Source of the DNA: Klebsormidium nitens
Lineage: Eukaryota; Streptophyta; Klebsormidiophyceae; Klebsormidiales; Klebsormidiaceae
Assembly: GCA_000708835.1 (NCBI GenBank)
Contig: DF237365.1
Span: 1 to 64,000 of the forward strand
Reading direction: 5' to 3'
Length of the DNA stretch: 64,000 nt
The first letter of the stretch is position 1. Every line of letters begins with the position of its first letter. The position numbers and the translations under genes are program-made. The notes beneath the pieces are model-generated. The model ran no database searches. It was not told where the DNA came from and was given only the letters and a program-made list of their open reading frames with translations. Below are positions 15,331-26,431 of this stretch, piece by piece.

Positions 15331-17588
15331 CTAGAAGTTGAAATCTGCCATGTATGCCTCAGGTAGAGGGGCATTCGTTCTCTCTTCTGCGGGTTTGCTT
15401 GGTAGAGATGGACTTGGCACAGAGCTCGAAGTGTAGTCCGATAGTGAGTCCCCAGTCAGCTTCATCTCCTCATCGACTGCACAACAAGAATGGTGACAAT
15501 GAATACCAATCATCCTACGAGGTTCAAGATTCACATGAGTACGGGACACCACGTGCTGCCAGAGTCAGAACCCCTGAGAAGTCACAACCAGTTAGCAACT
15601 CAACAACTGTAAATGGTGCGTGTACCAAGCTGTCAGTCTGGTGGCCCTCCCTTCCAAACGTCAACACAGCTACACCTTAGTGACAACAACAGCACTTAAA
15701 CGAGAAGGTCATTTTCCGCCTTAAAAGCGATTGTGAATGAGCGCAGCTACTTTGCAACAGTAATACAGATGCTTCGACAAAAGGGGGTCGCAGTATCGAG
15801 CTAGATTGAAAAGAGTATACTCTCTGGCTGTGGGTTCACCAGCCTCTTGGATCTGCTCAAAGCGTTTACTAAGTGGTTACTTTGCTAGCAGATTCCCGTA
15901 TGCAGAATTTCAGATGCACCAAGAAAGACAATCAACCTCGTAGGCGCACGTCCGTCCGCAACAATCTGTGGCCTGAGCTGTTGCGGCGAATGATTGGCAC
16001 GTTACCAGAACAAAAAAATTCTAGGGGGGGAAAATCCTGATACAGATTTCATCCTGGAAACTGTCAGGAAACCATGTTCTGAGCTTCAGCGTAAGCTTCT
16101 GAAGTACCTGGCAACGAACTACAACGTCTTTTAAACATAGGACCAGTTCGGGCAACACCACTCAGTGATTTTGGTGTGCAACAGTACGTACAGACAGTGC
16201 TATCTGCCGTCAAGACATGCTGTACCAAGAAAGTACTGCATATACCTTTTCAGTCCAACTCTTTGCTAACCCGAAGATGCCCTTGACTTGTAAATGTCCA
16301 ACCAGACTTTCGATTACAGACGTTCCAACCAGAATACCAGTTCGAGTGCTCGTCAAAGTGCATCTATGATGCGCACAGTAAAACTCAAGCAAAGTGTCTG
16401 ATTGGATGCCGCTTTCCAGCTTTCCGGAAGGAGGGACCTACGGATTTATTTTTAGGGTTCTGGGCACAATGCCGCTTTCAGACGCAGGAACCGAACTTTG
16501 CGATTGTCACAGCATTGCAAACTTACAACAACCAATTACAGTCAACGAAATTCTTTACACCGTAAAGTCCTCGACCTGAAAAAACCACCAACTGGTCGCT
16601 TTTGATTTGTAACTCGAATAGACGCTGCACATTCTTCTGCGCCACCAAGACATCAAGAATGCGGACATCTTGTCAGCACCTCCCCCAAATAACCCGCTTC
16701 CCATGTGGTTTGACCAAATTTTTGGACCTGAGGCCGATTCGAAGCCCTTGATTCCAACAGAAGCAGGTTACCACCACCATCGCCAGGACCACGGCAGCTC
16801 TCTTGCAAAAAGTTCCACTTACCAAAGTCAAATGCAGGGTGTTTCAGAACGGCCTCTAGCAGCTGCGTCCCTCGCAACGCGTTGGTAAGCGGGAGGTGGC
16901 CCGTTGGTGTCTCTGCATCCAACTTCCACAGGAAGTCCAGCGGAAACTTCCTGTAATCCCTGCGCTCCCCGACGGTCCATCCAATCTTCTCAAAGAAGAC
17001 CTTCCATGACCGCTTGGCCGCCGTCCAGATCTTCCTCTGCACGCTAAACCCAAACCGGCCATTGCTGTACGCCTTCCAGAGCCTGTCGATCGTGTCTATG
17101 TCCGTTTCCGGGATGAACTGCACTTCCGTGAAGTAGACCCACTTCCGCTTCACCGCCCCTTCGCCGGCGAGTACGCACATTAACCGCCGGGTCTCGTTGT
17201 CTGCTTCCTCCCACTCCCCCGCCGCAAGCTTGTCCCTCAGAAGCTCATAGCTGACGCCCATGTCAGATTTGAGGGGGACCTCCTCGACATTGCTCACCAC
17301 CTCCTGCTGCACATTTGCTTCTGCTGCCACGCTGACCGCTCGCCGGCGCCCTATCCTCCTTGACCCTCCCAGCTGTTTCCGCGCAAGCTCGACCGGAATC
17401 TGTTTCCTGTTACAGAGCCTGCTTGCAGCAGGACTTGACACCTGCTGCTTTTGACTGCAGGACGGGATGCCCCTCAGCACCGCCCATGACCCCTCCTGCG
17501 AACAAGCCCCTGCAGTGCCCTGCTGCAACGAAGCTGTTGCAAAGGAGTGACTAGCGACCGCTGCCTCCAAGCGCGCAGCGGCAGCCAT
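15331..17588 (-). CDS. GUN4: GUN4, tetrapyrrole-binding regulator of Mg-chelatase
   Basis: Two exons on the minus strand, 16823-17588 and 15331-15476, give 303 aa and are joined in phase across a 1346-bp intron. By family GUN4 binds protoporphyrin IX and Mg-protoporphyrin, stimulates Mg-chelatase in chlorophyll synthesis and takes part in plastid-to-nucleus signalling; it acts in the chloroplast. Residues 1 to about 85 are Ala/Ser/Arg-rich, like a transit peptide. The GUN4 core runs from about 110 to 255 with strongly recognisable segments: YELLRDKLAAGEWEEADNET, IPETDIDTIDRLWKAYSNGR, FGFSVQRKIW and FPLDFLWKLDAETPTGHLPL. The second exon adds a Ser/Pro-rich tail ending in MADFNF, comparable to the short aromatic C-terminus of plant GUN4. 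The small final exon is inferred from phase, acceptor and tail similarity. Confidence 0.93.
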
Positions 17589-18187
17589 GTTTCGCTCTGA
17601 GAAATAAAGAGCGCAACCCTACAGGTCCAGCCTACTTTAGGAATGTCCTCTAAGGTTGCTGCGTGAATCTTCACAAAGCTGGCAAAAGATACTTTGACAA
17701 AAGATTCACTGATATGGAAGTCTGCAACGTTCGCCGCAGAGGTCAATGCCGGCACTTTTCTGGCAGCCAACGAGTCAACCTGGGAACGACCTGTCTACCT
17801 CAAGTCCAAAATGAGCGACCTTGTCGGACCAGAATCCCCTCTCGTCCAAGCGACATGTACCTGAATTTTACTGTTGCCACCCTGCGCCAGCTAGAATGCG
17901 TCTTCCTTTCCGTCGAACTTGTGGTTTGTGGCTTCTCCCCAGAAACGATATTTGATTGGCCAAAAGCAGATTTCTTTGCTGCACAAAGACCTCATCTTGT
18001 CCGTCCACACTCTGAAAAGTGCAATCCATCGACGGCATGATTCAGTTCGGACACCTTGAAAGTTGACTCACGAGTACATTCGGACGCCATGATGGCCTGG
18101 CGGACCCTGACAGGCTGCCGCGCCAGAGAATGACCAGTTCAATCTGATCGATTGCAGTGCACTGAGTGTGCACAGTGCAGAACAAAT
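17589..18187. other. GUN4 upstream region
   Basis: This holds the probable promoter and 5' UTR of GUN4 on the minus strand. A plus-strand open frame at 17663-18040 (125 codons) has no recognisable domain and I regard it as chance. Nothing else is supported. Confidence 0.35.
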
Positions 18188-18952
18188 TCGGACGCGTCCG
18201 GCAACCCAGCCTCACAGATTTTATGAGGAATCTCTCATATTACCCAAATCTCGGAAATGGTATTGAAGCCATAAGTCAATGACAAAAGTTCCATATTGGT
18301 ATGAGAAATTCAATAGAGTCTATGAGGAATTTGGCTGCCGCCGGCGCGAATATGTGCATCCCGGTGTGCTGCCGCCCGGCGGGCCCCGGGCTCAGCAACA
18401 TATCCACAGCGAGGTATCTGCGCCGTCCGATCGGCAGTGCAGGGCTTAATATCGACCGTGCAGGACGACCGAAGCGACCGTTTTGACCCACAAAGAATTG
18501 CGCGCCGCGACCGTGTGGATTGCAGTACATAAGGGCGGCGCCCCTTATTGGAGAGGGCGGCGCCCCTTATTGGAGGGGGCGGGGTGGTGGTACCCGACGG
18601 CTTGCCCCGGGTGCCACCAACACTGCAAGTCCACTAGCATTAGGGTCTCGCACACCGCCCGGCGAGCAACCGGGCCCTCCCTGTGACATTAGGGTCTCGC
18701 GGGCAACCGGGTGACAACCGGGCACTTTCCAGTGACATTAGGGTGTGGCGGTCACCTTATCCTAGGTTTTTAGTGTGCCCGGTACTTCCCTGTGACAACC
18801 GCCCGGGGACTCAAATTCACCATAAGGCCTGAACAGATTCTCCATACCGAACTGGAAGTTTCGTCATTGGCTTATGGCTTACTTCCCAATTGCCGGACTT
18901 GGATAATATGAGAGATTCCTCATAATAGCTGTGAGGCTGGGTTGCGTCCGGA
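18188..18952. mobile_element. ~765-bp inverted-repeat element with ~130-bp arms
   Basis: The left arm (about 18188-18328) and right arm (about 18820-18952) are imperfect reverse complements. The best-matching core contains AACCCAGCCTCACAG followed by TATGAGGAATCTCTCATATTA (with one or two differences), then AGCCATAAGYCAATGAC. The GC-rich centre holds a tandem pair of GGCGGCGCCCCTTATTGGAG (about 18534-18578) and three spaced CATTAGGGT units near 18637, 18685 and 18735. There is no open frame for a transposase, so it would be a non-autonomous element. Target duplications are not evident. Related CATTAGGGT/GCAACCGGG sequence recurs near 56630. Confidence 0.65.
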
Positions 18953-19410
18953 GGGCCAATGCCACCGGGCCGGCCCGCGTGCTCGGGCCGGGCAGCCCGG
19001 CGTTCCTGTGGAGCCGCCATCATTCATGACCATCGACCATAGCCTTAGGTACCAAACTTGTATAGCACTCAGGTGCCGGCAGAAGGGCCTAGCCAAACAT
19101 CTGAATGTGAGGAGCACCGTGGCGGCAGCTGCTCTTTGTCTCTTTGTGGCGGGTGTAAAGTTGAATCCTCCAGGAAATGAGTGTGTACATAGCGACAGGG
19201 GCTTCCGGGACCCATTGAGTGGCATTGGACTTGAGGTGGTAGCAAACGATCCCTTAAGTGCCGTTCCTAACCGTGTTGGTTTGGCCTAGCTGATCTAGGG
19301 GCTACAGAGCTGTTAGGTGCGCACGGCCCATTCATTGGCAGCTCGCCAGCTCTCTCCGCTTAGTTTTCACTAATTAACTGCTACTTATTGCTGGGTGGGA
19401 GAATTGGATC
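18953..19410. other. Promoter-side spacer of the ATP23 gene
   Basis: This is spacer and probable 5' UTR before the ATP23 start codon. An open frame at 18942-19289 begins inside the inverted-repeat arm and has no recognisable product. No other feature is supported. Confidence 0.35.
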
Positions 19411-21248
19411 ATGGCAGATGCGTCGACCACTTCCACCACCACCAGCACAAGTGGTCGCCGGCTGGAGAACGGGAGAGTGCTGTATGGCACAACAAAGGAG
19501 CATTGCGAGAGCATGATCGAACACTCTTTGAAACACAGTGAGTCAGTTTTGAGCCGATAATCTCGCAGGTGGTGGTATAAATTTCCGGTGGACGAGCAAG
19601 GGAATCCGGTGCTGGCAAAAACTCAACAAACACAAGAGCTTCTTGCCTCCAACGTTGAAGGATCGTGAAAACATCCTTTAAAGAAGCTGGCAGAGAGATC
19701 TAACCTTTCAGGACATCACCCTGTCAAAAGCGATTTGCCTTACACTGGTGCCAATGTATGCGGAACTCCCCTGTGTATGCAGACAATGTCATCAAGTTTC
19801 TGAGAGAAGCCATGGAGAAGGCAGGCTGCCCCGTCGGTGACCGTTTCTTCTCCGCCATGAATTGCATGATGAATGCTGGTGGTGGATTTATGCCAGAGGG
19901 GGAGGGGGTGAGCCGTTTGAACCACATACTCTCTGACTCATGCAACAGTGTGTTAAACAGACTCTCTGATTGCGCTACTGGTCCAGGCCAAACCGGATAT
20001 CAGTACTTTCAAGTTTTTTGGCAGATGCTGACTCGTTTTGTCAGCATCTGTGAATGATGATGGCCAGACAGTTCCCCATCTGACAGGGCATAGATCCTTT
20101 CACCTCCACTTTCTAAGAGCTTGCGTACAAGCATCGAAGGACGGAAGGACCTCTTGGATCCGATTGACTCACAGAGGGCCACATCTGCCGCTCCTATAGT
20201 GCTCAGGAACTTTCTTCACAACTGGCGCACATGTTCGTTTGTTGGTCAACCTTTGAACCGGTGAAGGCTGCTGTTGATGGACTATTGAACCTCGAGCCCC
20301 CTGACGAAACGTTCAATGATAAAGACATGGTCCTGGGTGCAAGCAGATCAAGATCTGCTACAACAACGTCGTCTACCAGGATGAGGTGGACACAGGACTG
20401 GCACACGAGCTGATCCATGCATACGACCAATGTCGAGTGGCAAAACTAGACTGGGAAAACGTCCACCACCAGGCGTGCAGTGAGGTGAGCCACTTTCCAG
20501 CCGGCAGCATTGATGTCTTTCTCATTGGATCTAATGGACCCAGATGCATCAACCATGCAATATAGTAGGTCGCCGCTAGGGCGACTCGTCCTCATAGGTT
20601 ATACCAGCCAATCGGAGGCATACGTTGACCTTCTGCCTTTAAAAGTGTAGCCATTTGCGTGTGGATGCCCATGCACATCAATGAATGTAGCTTCTTGGTA
20701 TGGCCAGCCCTCGCTTGTACAAGAGTAATTTGAAAGCTGCGTTCAGTCATAATGGATGCAATTGAGTCGTCTGCTTCTTTACTGCGCAGATCAGAGCCGC
20801 GAATCTTAGTGGTGACTGCCACTTCAAGCGAGAAATAGCGAGGGGGAACTTCAACATACAAAAACAACATCAGGTGCGTCCTGCACAGACATCATTGCTC
20901 CACTTACACATCTCACAACCCGGTTTGCTGTTGCTCAACAAGCTTTTCCTCCAGAAAGTGCAACCTTGTCGAGCTCGCCATTATGTGGATTGCAAATTCG
21001 TTCACGATGCCTCCGACTGAACTGGAATTTGCCTCCGAATCCAACTGGCTCTCCATACATGCTTCTCCCTATTTGCATACAACCAACTCTAGAGAACATC
21101 GTGAGTGCAGGTCTGCGTTAGACGAAGAGCTGTACTTTCGGTTGCAACAAACCCAAACTGTACTTCCAAGCAAGCGGCTGAGGATGCGGTGGATGCAGTC
21201 TGGGCAAAATGTTACAAGGATACAGCACCATTTGATCGGATACCTTAA
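19411..21248 (+). CDS. ATP23-type mitochondrial metalloprotease (peptidase M76)
   Basis: Exons: 19411-19537, 19783-19907, 20347-20484, 20790-20873, 21111-21248. Phases close to 203 aa. The family is an intermembrane-space metalloprotease of mitochondria that matures the Atp6 presequence and helps assemble F1Fo ATP synthase in yeast; plants have one close homologue. The zinc-binding motif HELIH is intact at residues 104-108 (AHELIHAYDQCR). Downstream come VHHQACSEIRAANLSGDC, the CVRRRAVLSV segment, and the family C-terminus CYKDTAPFDRIP. The N-terminus is Ser/Thr-rich with no clear presequence, which is usual for this family. Conserved paired cysteines (CQ.., HQACSE, GDC, NPNC, KCYKD) are present. 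An in-frame alternative start of exon 2 further upstream would break phase, so the acceptor at 19782 was preferred. Confidence 0.93.
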
Positions 21249-22268
21249 TAGATAATCATAGCAGTTGCAGGAAGCTGAGCTTATGTTTGTGGCATATTGC
21301 TTCCGCATTGCTGCCAGTCTCGGCGGCATGTTAGTCGGACGCTGCTCCGGGCCATATCTACCGGTTGCATGAATACCGTCGACATGCAACATCTGCCGCA
21401 TGCCCGTGGCATGCCAGCAGCTAGACACGGGAACTTATCGGACAGGATCAACTTACTTTGCGGACGTATTTACGTGAAGTATGCCATGCCATGATGCAAT
21501 GGTCACCGTCTTAAGAATAGACTGCAAGCTTAATTCAACATCAATATCAATATCAGTACCAATTATGTCAATGATTCAGTCGTATATCATCAGTGTGTCA
21601 CTAAATAAGACGGATCGACCATCATTATATACCATCATTATAATATACACGTGTATACTCGCTGGCAAGCACCATTGTGATCCGAAGTTCTTGCAGAAAT
21701 CTTCATCATTAAAATATATATAGAGCAAATTCGAGCTTAGGTTTAAGTGCAAAGTCATTATAACTGCGCGCGCGGCGCGCTCGATTTTATATAGTACAGC
21801 AAGGCGGCGTCCGGGCCACATTTGCGCATATGCAATCGGACATTGTGGTTAATTCTAGTAGATTGCATGCACTAACTGCCCGCAGGCTCCGGGGCCACAC
21901 GCTGACTGCTTCCAAGCTTGATGCGAACTCAGAAACCTTACTAAGAAAACTTAGTGTGAAGCGCAAGCCATGCACTCCTAATTAGTATGCAGTGCTTCGA
22001 ATTATCGATAATGCATGCCAAAACGGGCGCGACCCTATAACTACAGTCTATCATATGTAACAAAGCGAAGTCCCTTTGACTTAGCAGCAAAGCAGCAACT
22101 CCTACACCTAACTACTGTCTAGCCAGCCGCGCAACCGCGTAAGGCAACTGCGTCAAATCTTCTGCAACCCGCGTTACTGCAATGCAGTACACTTGCTGGC
22201 TTTCCTGCGGTCAAGTGTGAAATTACAGTCCCTTCCGACACCCTCGGTCCGATCACTAGCGTGCGGCA
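21249..22268. other. Convergent spacer between ATP23 and the SLC25 carrier
   Basis: AT-rich 3' flank shared by two converging genes. It includes a short AT-rich stretch with ATCAATATCAATATCAGTACC (about 21540-21560) and a GCGCGC-rich palindrome near 21766-21782. I found no exon, RNA gene or mobile element. Confidence 0.4.
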
Positions 22269-25200
22269 TCACGCTAGTGCTTTCATAAGCTGATCATAAG
22301 ACGTGAACATGATTGTCGAGCTCGGCGCAACCCACCAAACGCGCGACATGGTGCCGCGGAAGAATCCTTTCAACCCTTCGTGCCGGAGAATGGACTTTAC
22401 GGCGTCGATCGGGCCAGAGTAGTTGGTGCTGGAGGCGATGTTGCTGCGACCCTGGACTTGCAGCCGCGTCTTGATCACATCCTGCAAAGAAGCGAGGGCG
22501 GCTGAGGGCCACTCCAGCACGTACTGAGAGATTGCAAAGGAAATTGTCAAGCACAGGAGCCATACTCGCGGCCTTAGCTTCACACCCGCGTGGTCGAGAA
22601 AGTCGACTTGGATAACACGAGTCAGTTCAGTGGCTGAACGAGTGACGGGGCCGCGAGAGAAGGGCCAGCCATTCATCCAGACAGTTCATGTCCATTTAGG
22701 CGAACAGCGGCAGCTCGTTATTGGAGGGGATTCCTCAACACACCGACGGAGCAGATTGAAATGATGCGGAACGAGGCACCAACTTCATTCACCATCGTTC
22801 CTGCCGATCCCACCACAAGTTCCGGAAAGCAGTGCGGCGAAAATGTGTGACGAACGGAAGAAAAACGGACAACGAAGCCGCAGGGACTGACCGCGGGATT
22901 TGTGACCGCCGCTGCGACCGCACTGCTGCCGAACGAGGCCGCTAGCTCCCATTGCACGTCGAGTTGATCGACCTGCACAGACAATACGGCGAGCTGGGCA
23001 AATGGAGCTACGGAATGAAGGGTTTGGCGTCTACCCAACAGCGGGAGCCCTCTAGCCCATTCAGAATAAAGCAGGTGATTCTCTCGCTTGGGATTCCGTC
23101 AATGTCGAGGTTGAACGTTGCAAACAATGCTGAGGTCAGTCGCCAAGATGGCGGATTTGCAAGTCCAAGCCGTCTTGTCGACCGCGACTTTTAAGACAAG
23201 CATCTTCACTGGTGACAAAAGCTGGTTTCAAGCTGCCAGCAGGGTACGATGGAAGCTGATAATCAGCCGCGTTCTGCTTAGGGGAACGCAGACGCGAGAC
23301 TTTGAAGCGCCGCAAGAGGGTAGGACCTTGCGAGAGGAAAACAATACGAAGCGACTGACAATTTGAGGAGCAACGGGACGGAGGACCCACCGTTCCGACG
23401 CCTGTGTATCGGGCGGCCAATACTTTGGTTCCCTCCCACATGGGCAAGTAAATGGCGTTGAAGGGGCCCCACACCATCTGGCAGGCAAAGACAGAGAGAT
23501 TGCAGAGGTGAAGAGGAATCTTGCAGCGGAGACGTATGGCTAACAAAAAGCTGGGGTCGGACGACTTGATCCGGTTACGCGACTGCCGATGACAACACTT
23601 GTTGTTCGATTTCTGATGCTCAAAAGGGCCCGTAGCTTCCCTCCAAAAATTGCAGAGCGGTTCGAGACTACAGCAAAGGACTGTCGTTGAAAATAACAGT
23701 ACTTGCGAATCAAAGCAGTCGGTTTAGCGTAGTCGTTTCAAGATGGCAATCGATCATTTTAAGGCTTTCTTTGCGCTGCTGAATCCGACTTCGAAGCAAG
23801 AATGTGATGAACCCGACCTTCAGCAAAGTCTTCCAAAGGAATGATTACGAGTTGTATGCGAAGGTGACGCCATTCGACGCACCTGTGTCATGGCGAAGCC
23901 CCGATATAAAGCTAGTGGCCCTTCCGAACGAATGATGGTCCTCGCAGCGTCTAGCGACCCCTGCGAGAGAAGTGGGTCGTCAACAGACTTCGTGAAAAAC
24001 CTCCAGTTGATTAGCAGCTTTGTAGGAACAGGCACTGTTGGCGTTTTTCTGCTCCTTTCCGGAGTTGTCGCGAGTACCATCATAAACGGGAAGTCACATT
24101 TCCACGAATTTGCATCGGGTAAGATCCCAAACCTCGCTTGACTTCGAAACCTTGAAGGATGCAATCGGCTGACGATTGCTGATGTCAGGACACCTCTTCC
24201 TCGTCCGCAAGCACCATCCTTTCAAGCGTGGCAATAAGAGGGCTGACCTGATACGCCCCGCTGGTGTTGGTTTGCACTTGCTGACGTTGTCGGACCACTT
24301 CCAGGGGGACCATCGCTAGGGACTGGGCCACTGTAGCGATGACCCCCCCGGCGAATTGGGTCATCGGAGACTCCTCACTACCTGGAACCAAGACGTCAGG
24401 TGGGGTCAGGTGGTCGATCGCTCTGTTTCGCCACTCTGGCTCTTGAAACATGACATTACTACAGAGTGAGTCAATCCAGAGAGAAGTAACGACCGTGAGG
24501 CTGTGAAGGAGACTGGAAACGCAAGCTCGAGGTGAAAGGTTGCAGCCAGATCCAGGCCCACAATTGCAAAAGCGTTGATGTTGAGATTCATCGTTGACAT
24601 GTTGCAAGCCAGAAGAAAGTGGACAGAGTTCTGTGGCGGGTGTCTTCACACACCTGGCAGGAATTGTTTGGAAGCCTGGTATGCCCCCATGTACAGGGCC
24701 TGTGCGGGAGCCACTTGCGCCACTGTCCCAAAGCCCTGCCAAGAGTGTGGTCAGCAGCTTCAGCCTTATCTAAGGATGCCAGGGGTATAGCTGGTAAAGA
24801 ACCAACCTTCACGTTACGTTGGACAAGGGGTTGGGCATATTACTGGAACTTAGCTCCTTTGTTACCAGATCTTGTTACTGAAACACAAGGAATCTGTCGC
24901 TGCTACCTTCCCCGCTCCTGCCCCACCAACTGGATCAGAGCTTCTCAAACAAGAATACAATGGCCATTCAAAATATGCCAATGAATCGAAAGCATAACTT
25001 TTCCCAAGGGAGATTCCAAACTTCCAAGCTTCGTCCAGAGAGGATTTGTAGGTCAGCCAGCGGGAACAGTAAGGGCTTGCCTTGAAGAGTGTGCGCCAGC
25101 CCTCCCTGGCGGCTATGGTCCACAGTGCGTCCAGCGGCCCCTTGTATGCATATGCCACCTTCCCAGCAGCCTGCTGAGCACCCTGGACTTGCATCCTGCC

Positions 25201-25715
25201 AGCATGGAGATGAATAGACGTCTCTGCACTGTGTGAACTATCTGATATCAAGGAGGCATCAAGTAGGTCTGAGCCGAAAAGGTGGTACAGTTCTGACCGT
25301 CAGCATTGCCCACATGAGGTGCCCAGACAAGTCACAAAATATTCGAAAGCAGACCCTCTTCTTGCATGTACAACAACCAAGTGCAAGCCTGACCTGAAAT
25401 TAAATCACGCCACAGCTTCCGTTCTGAGCTACTTCAGTTGAGCCACCTTGCTGTTGATTGCAAACACGCTTTAGAATGTCGCCCTGCCTTTGTTTTGGGG
25501 AGCCAAGGAACATTAGATCTTGCTCCAAGACGTGCCCAGCTTTGACCGGAACCCGCAAGTAGTTCTTACCGTGACTTGACGGTACACATTGGATAAGTCA
25601 CACCGTCCGCCAGCATTCCTGCCACCCCTCCCGACAGCATTTGCTTGGAAAGCGTCCATGCCGGCTGTTCTTGGGCAAAGAGGAGGGCGGAGGGGTCCTG
25701 TCGGACTTCCTCCAT
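22269..25715 (-). CDS. Mitochondrial carrier family (SLC25) protein
   Basis: Exons, 5' to 3' on the minus strand: 25570-25715, 25081-25195, 24654-24735, 24248-24381, 23883-23960, 23391-23477, 22892-22972, 22269-22481. They give 311 aa, the normal carrier length. Three repeats of about 100 residues are visible, with the signature helices GGVAGMLADGVTYPMCTVKSR, AMVPLEVVRQR and VTNPADVIKTR. The second and third keep the P-x-[DE]-x-x-[KR] motif; in the first the acidic residue is Cys (PMCTVK). Matrix-side loops end in EGWRTLFKGFG, EGPLALYRGF and EGLKGFFRGT. It should exchange a metabolite across the inner membrane. It resembles the SLC25A44-like group loosely, but the substrate cannot be read from sequence. 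The second intron starts with GC (AAG|GCAAGC at 25081/25080), and the phase match supports this. Confidence 0.92.
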
Positions 25716-26431
25716 GGCTCCTCTGCTTGCCCCCAAAGGAGACTACATAGAAACCAGGTGCGATCAGGTCCAGTAACCACACATTAATTCCAAGCAATCA
25801 GCTTTACTACGCAGTCAAAGCTACAGCATTACATCCTTAAAGAATAGTCTGTACGCGCAGGCCGCTACGAAATAGTTCATCGCAGCGCTCTAGCTGCAAG
25901 GGGGTGCAATAGGCAGCTGCCCCTAGATCAGAACAGCAGCAGGCCGGCGGCTGGCGGCCAAAGCCATCACCAACGCCATGCAAAGCGCCATTGTGCCGAT
26001 CGAAGTGTTTCTTCTAGAGCTGGTAAAAGGGTTTCAGGGCTTGCCCTTCTAGGAGTTTTCAAAACCCTTTTGCACTCTATCTGTGCCAGTGGCTAAATGG
26101 ATCAGGCGGCATGCAGTACGTCAGGCGGCCGCGCTAAGCTTCGCAAGCATTGGAATGGCCCGGCGCGCGCTATGCTTCCAAGTTGATGCACATACGCGCG
26201 GACAAAAGCACTCATCACCCTTGAGAGTCAATATATAATATATGTGCTACGAAGCCTAACGATCGGTATGCATACCGCCCGCTTGGAGCTCAATGAGAAA
26301 GGTCGGACAGCTCGGCCCAACAGTTCGGCGCGCCACTACTAAAGTCAACGTACTTGGTGCATTGTCCGTGCATACTTAGCTGATATGTACATTGCAACAT
26401 CTTGATTATCCTGAGATACAATCGTTCGCCA
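25716..26431. other. Tandem spacer between the ureohydrolase and carrier genes
   Basis: This lies downstream of the ureohydrolase and upstream of the carrier, both on the minus strand, so it includes the carrier promoter. An inverted repeat (AAAAGGGTTT at 26025-26034 and AAACCCTTTT at 26062-26071) encloses a second small one (AGGGC..GCCCT) and could form a nested hairpin. No exon is supported. Confidence 0.4.

Noticed and set aside
17663-18040. 125-codon open frame upstream of GUN4
   Set aside because: No domain or family resemblance, no splice context, and it lies where the GUN4 promoter should be.
19712-19782. Earlier start of ATP23 exon 2 (acceptor at 19711)
   Set aside because: It is out of phase with exon 1 and adds residues absent from the family; the acceptor at 19782 restores the expected alignment.
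26025-26071. Hairpin resembling a bacterial terminator
   Set aside because: The window is eukaryotic nuclear DNA with spliced genes. The hairpin is kept only as a note in the spacer entry.
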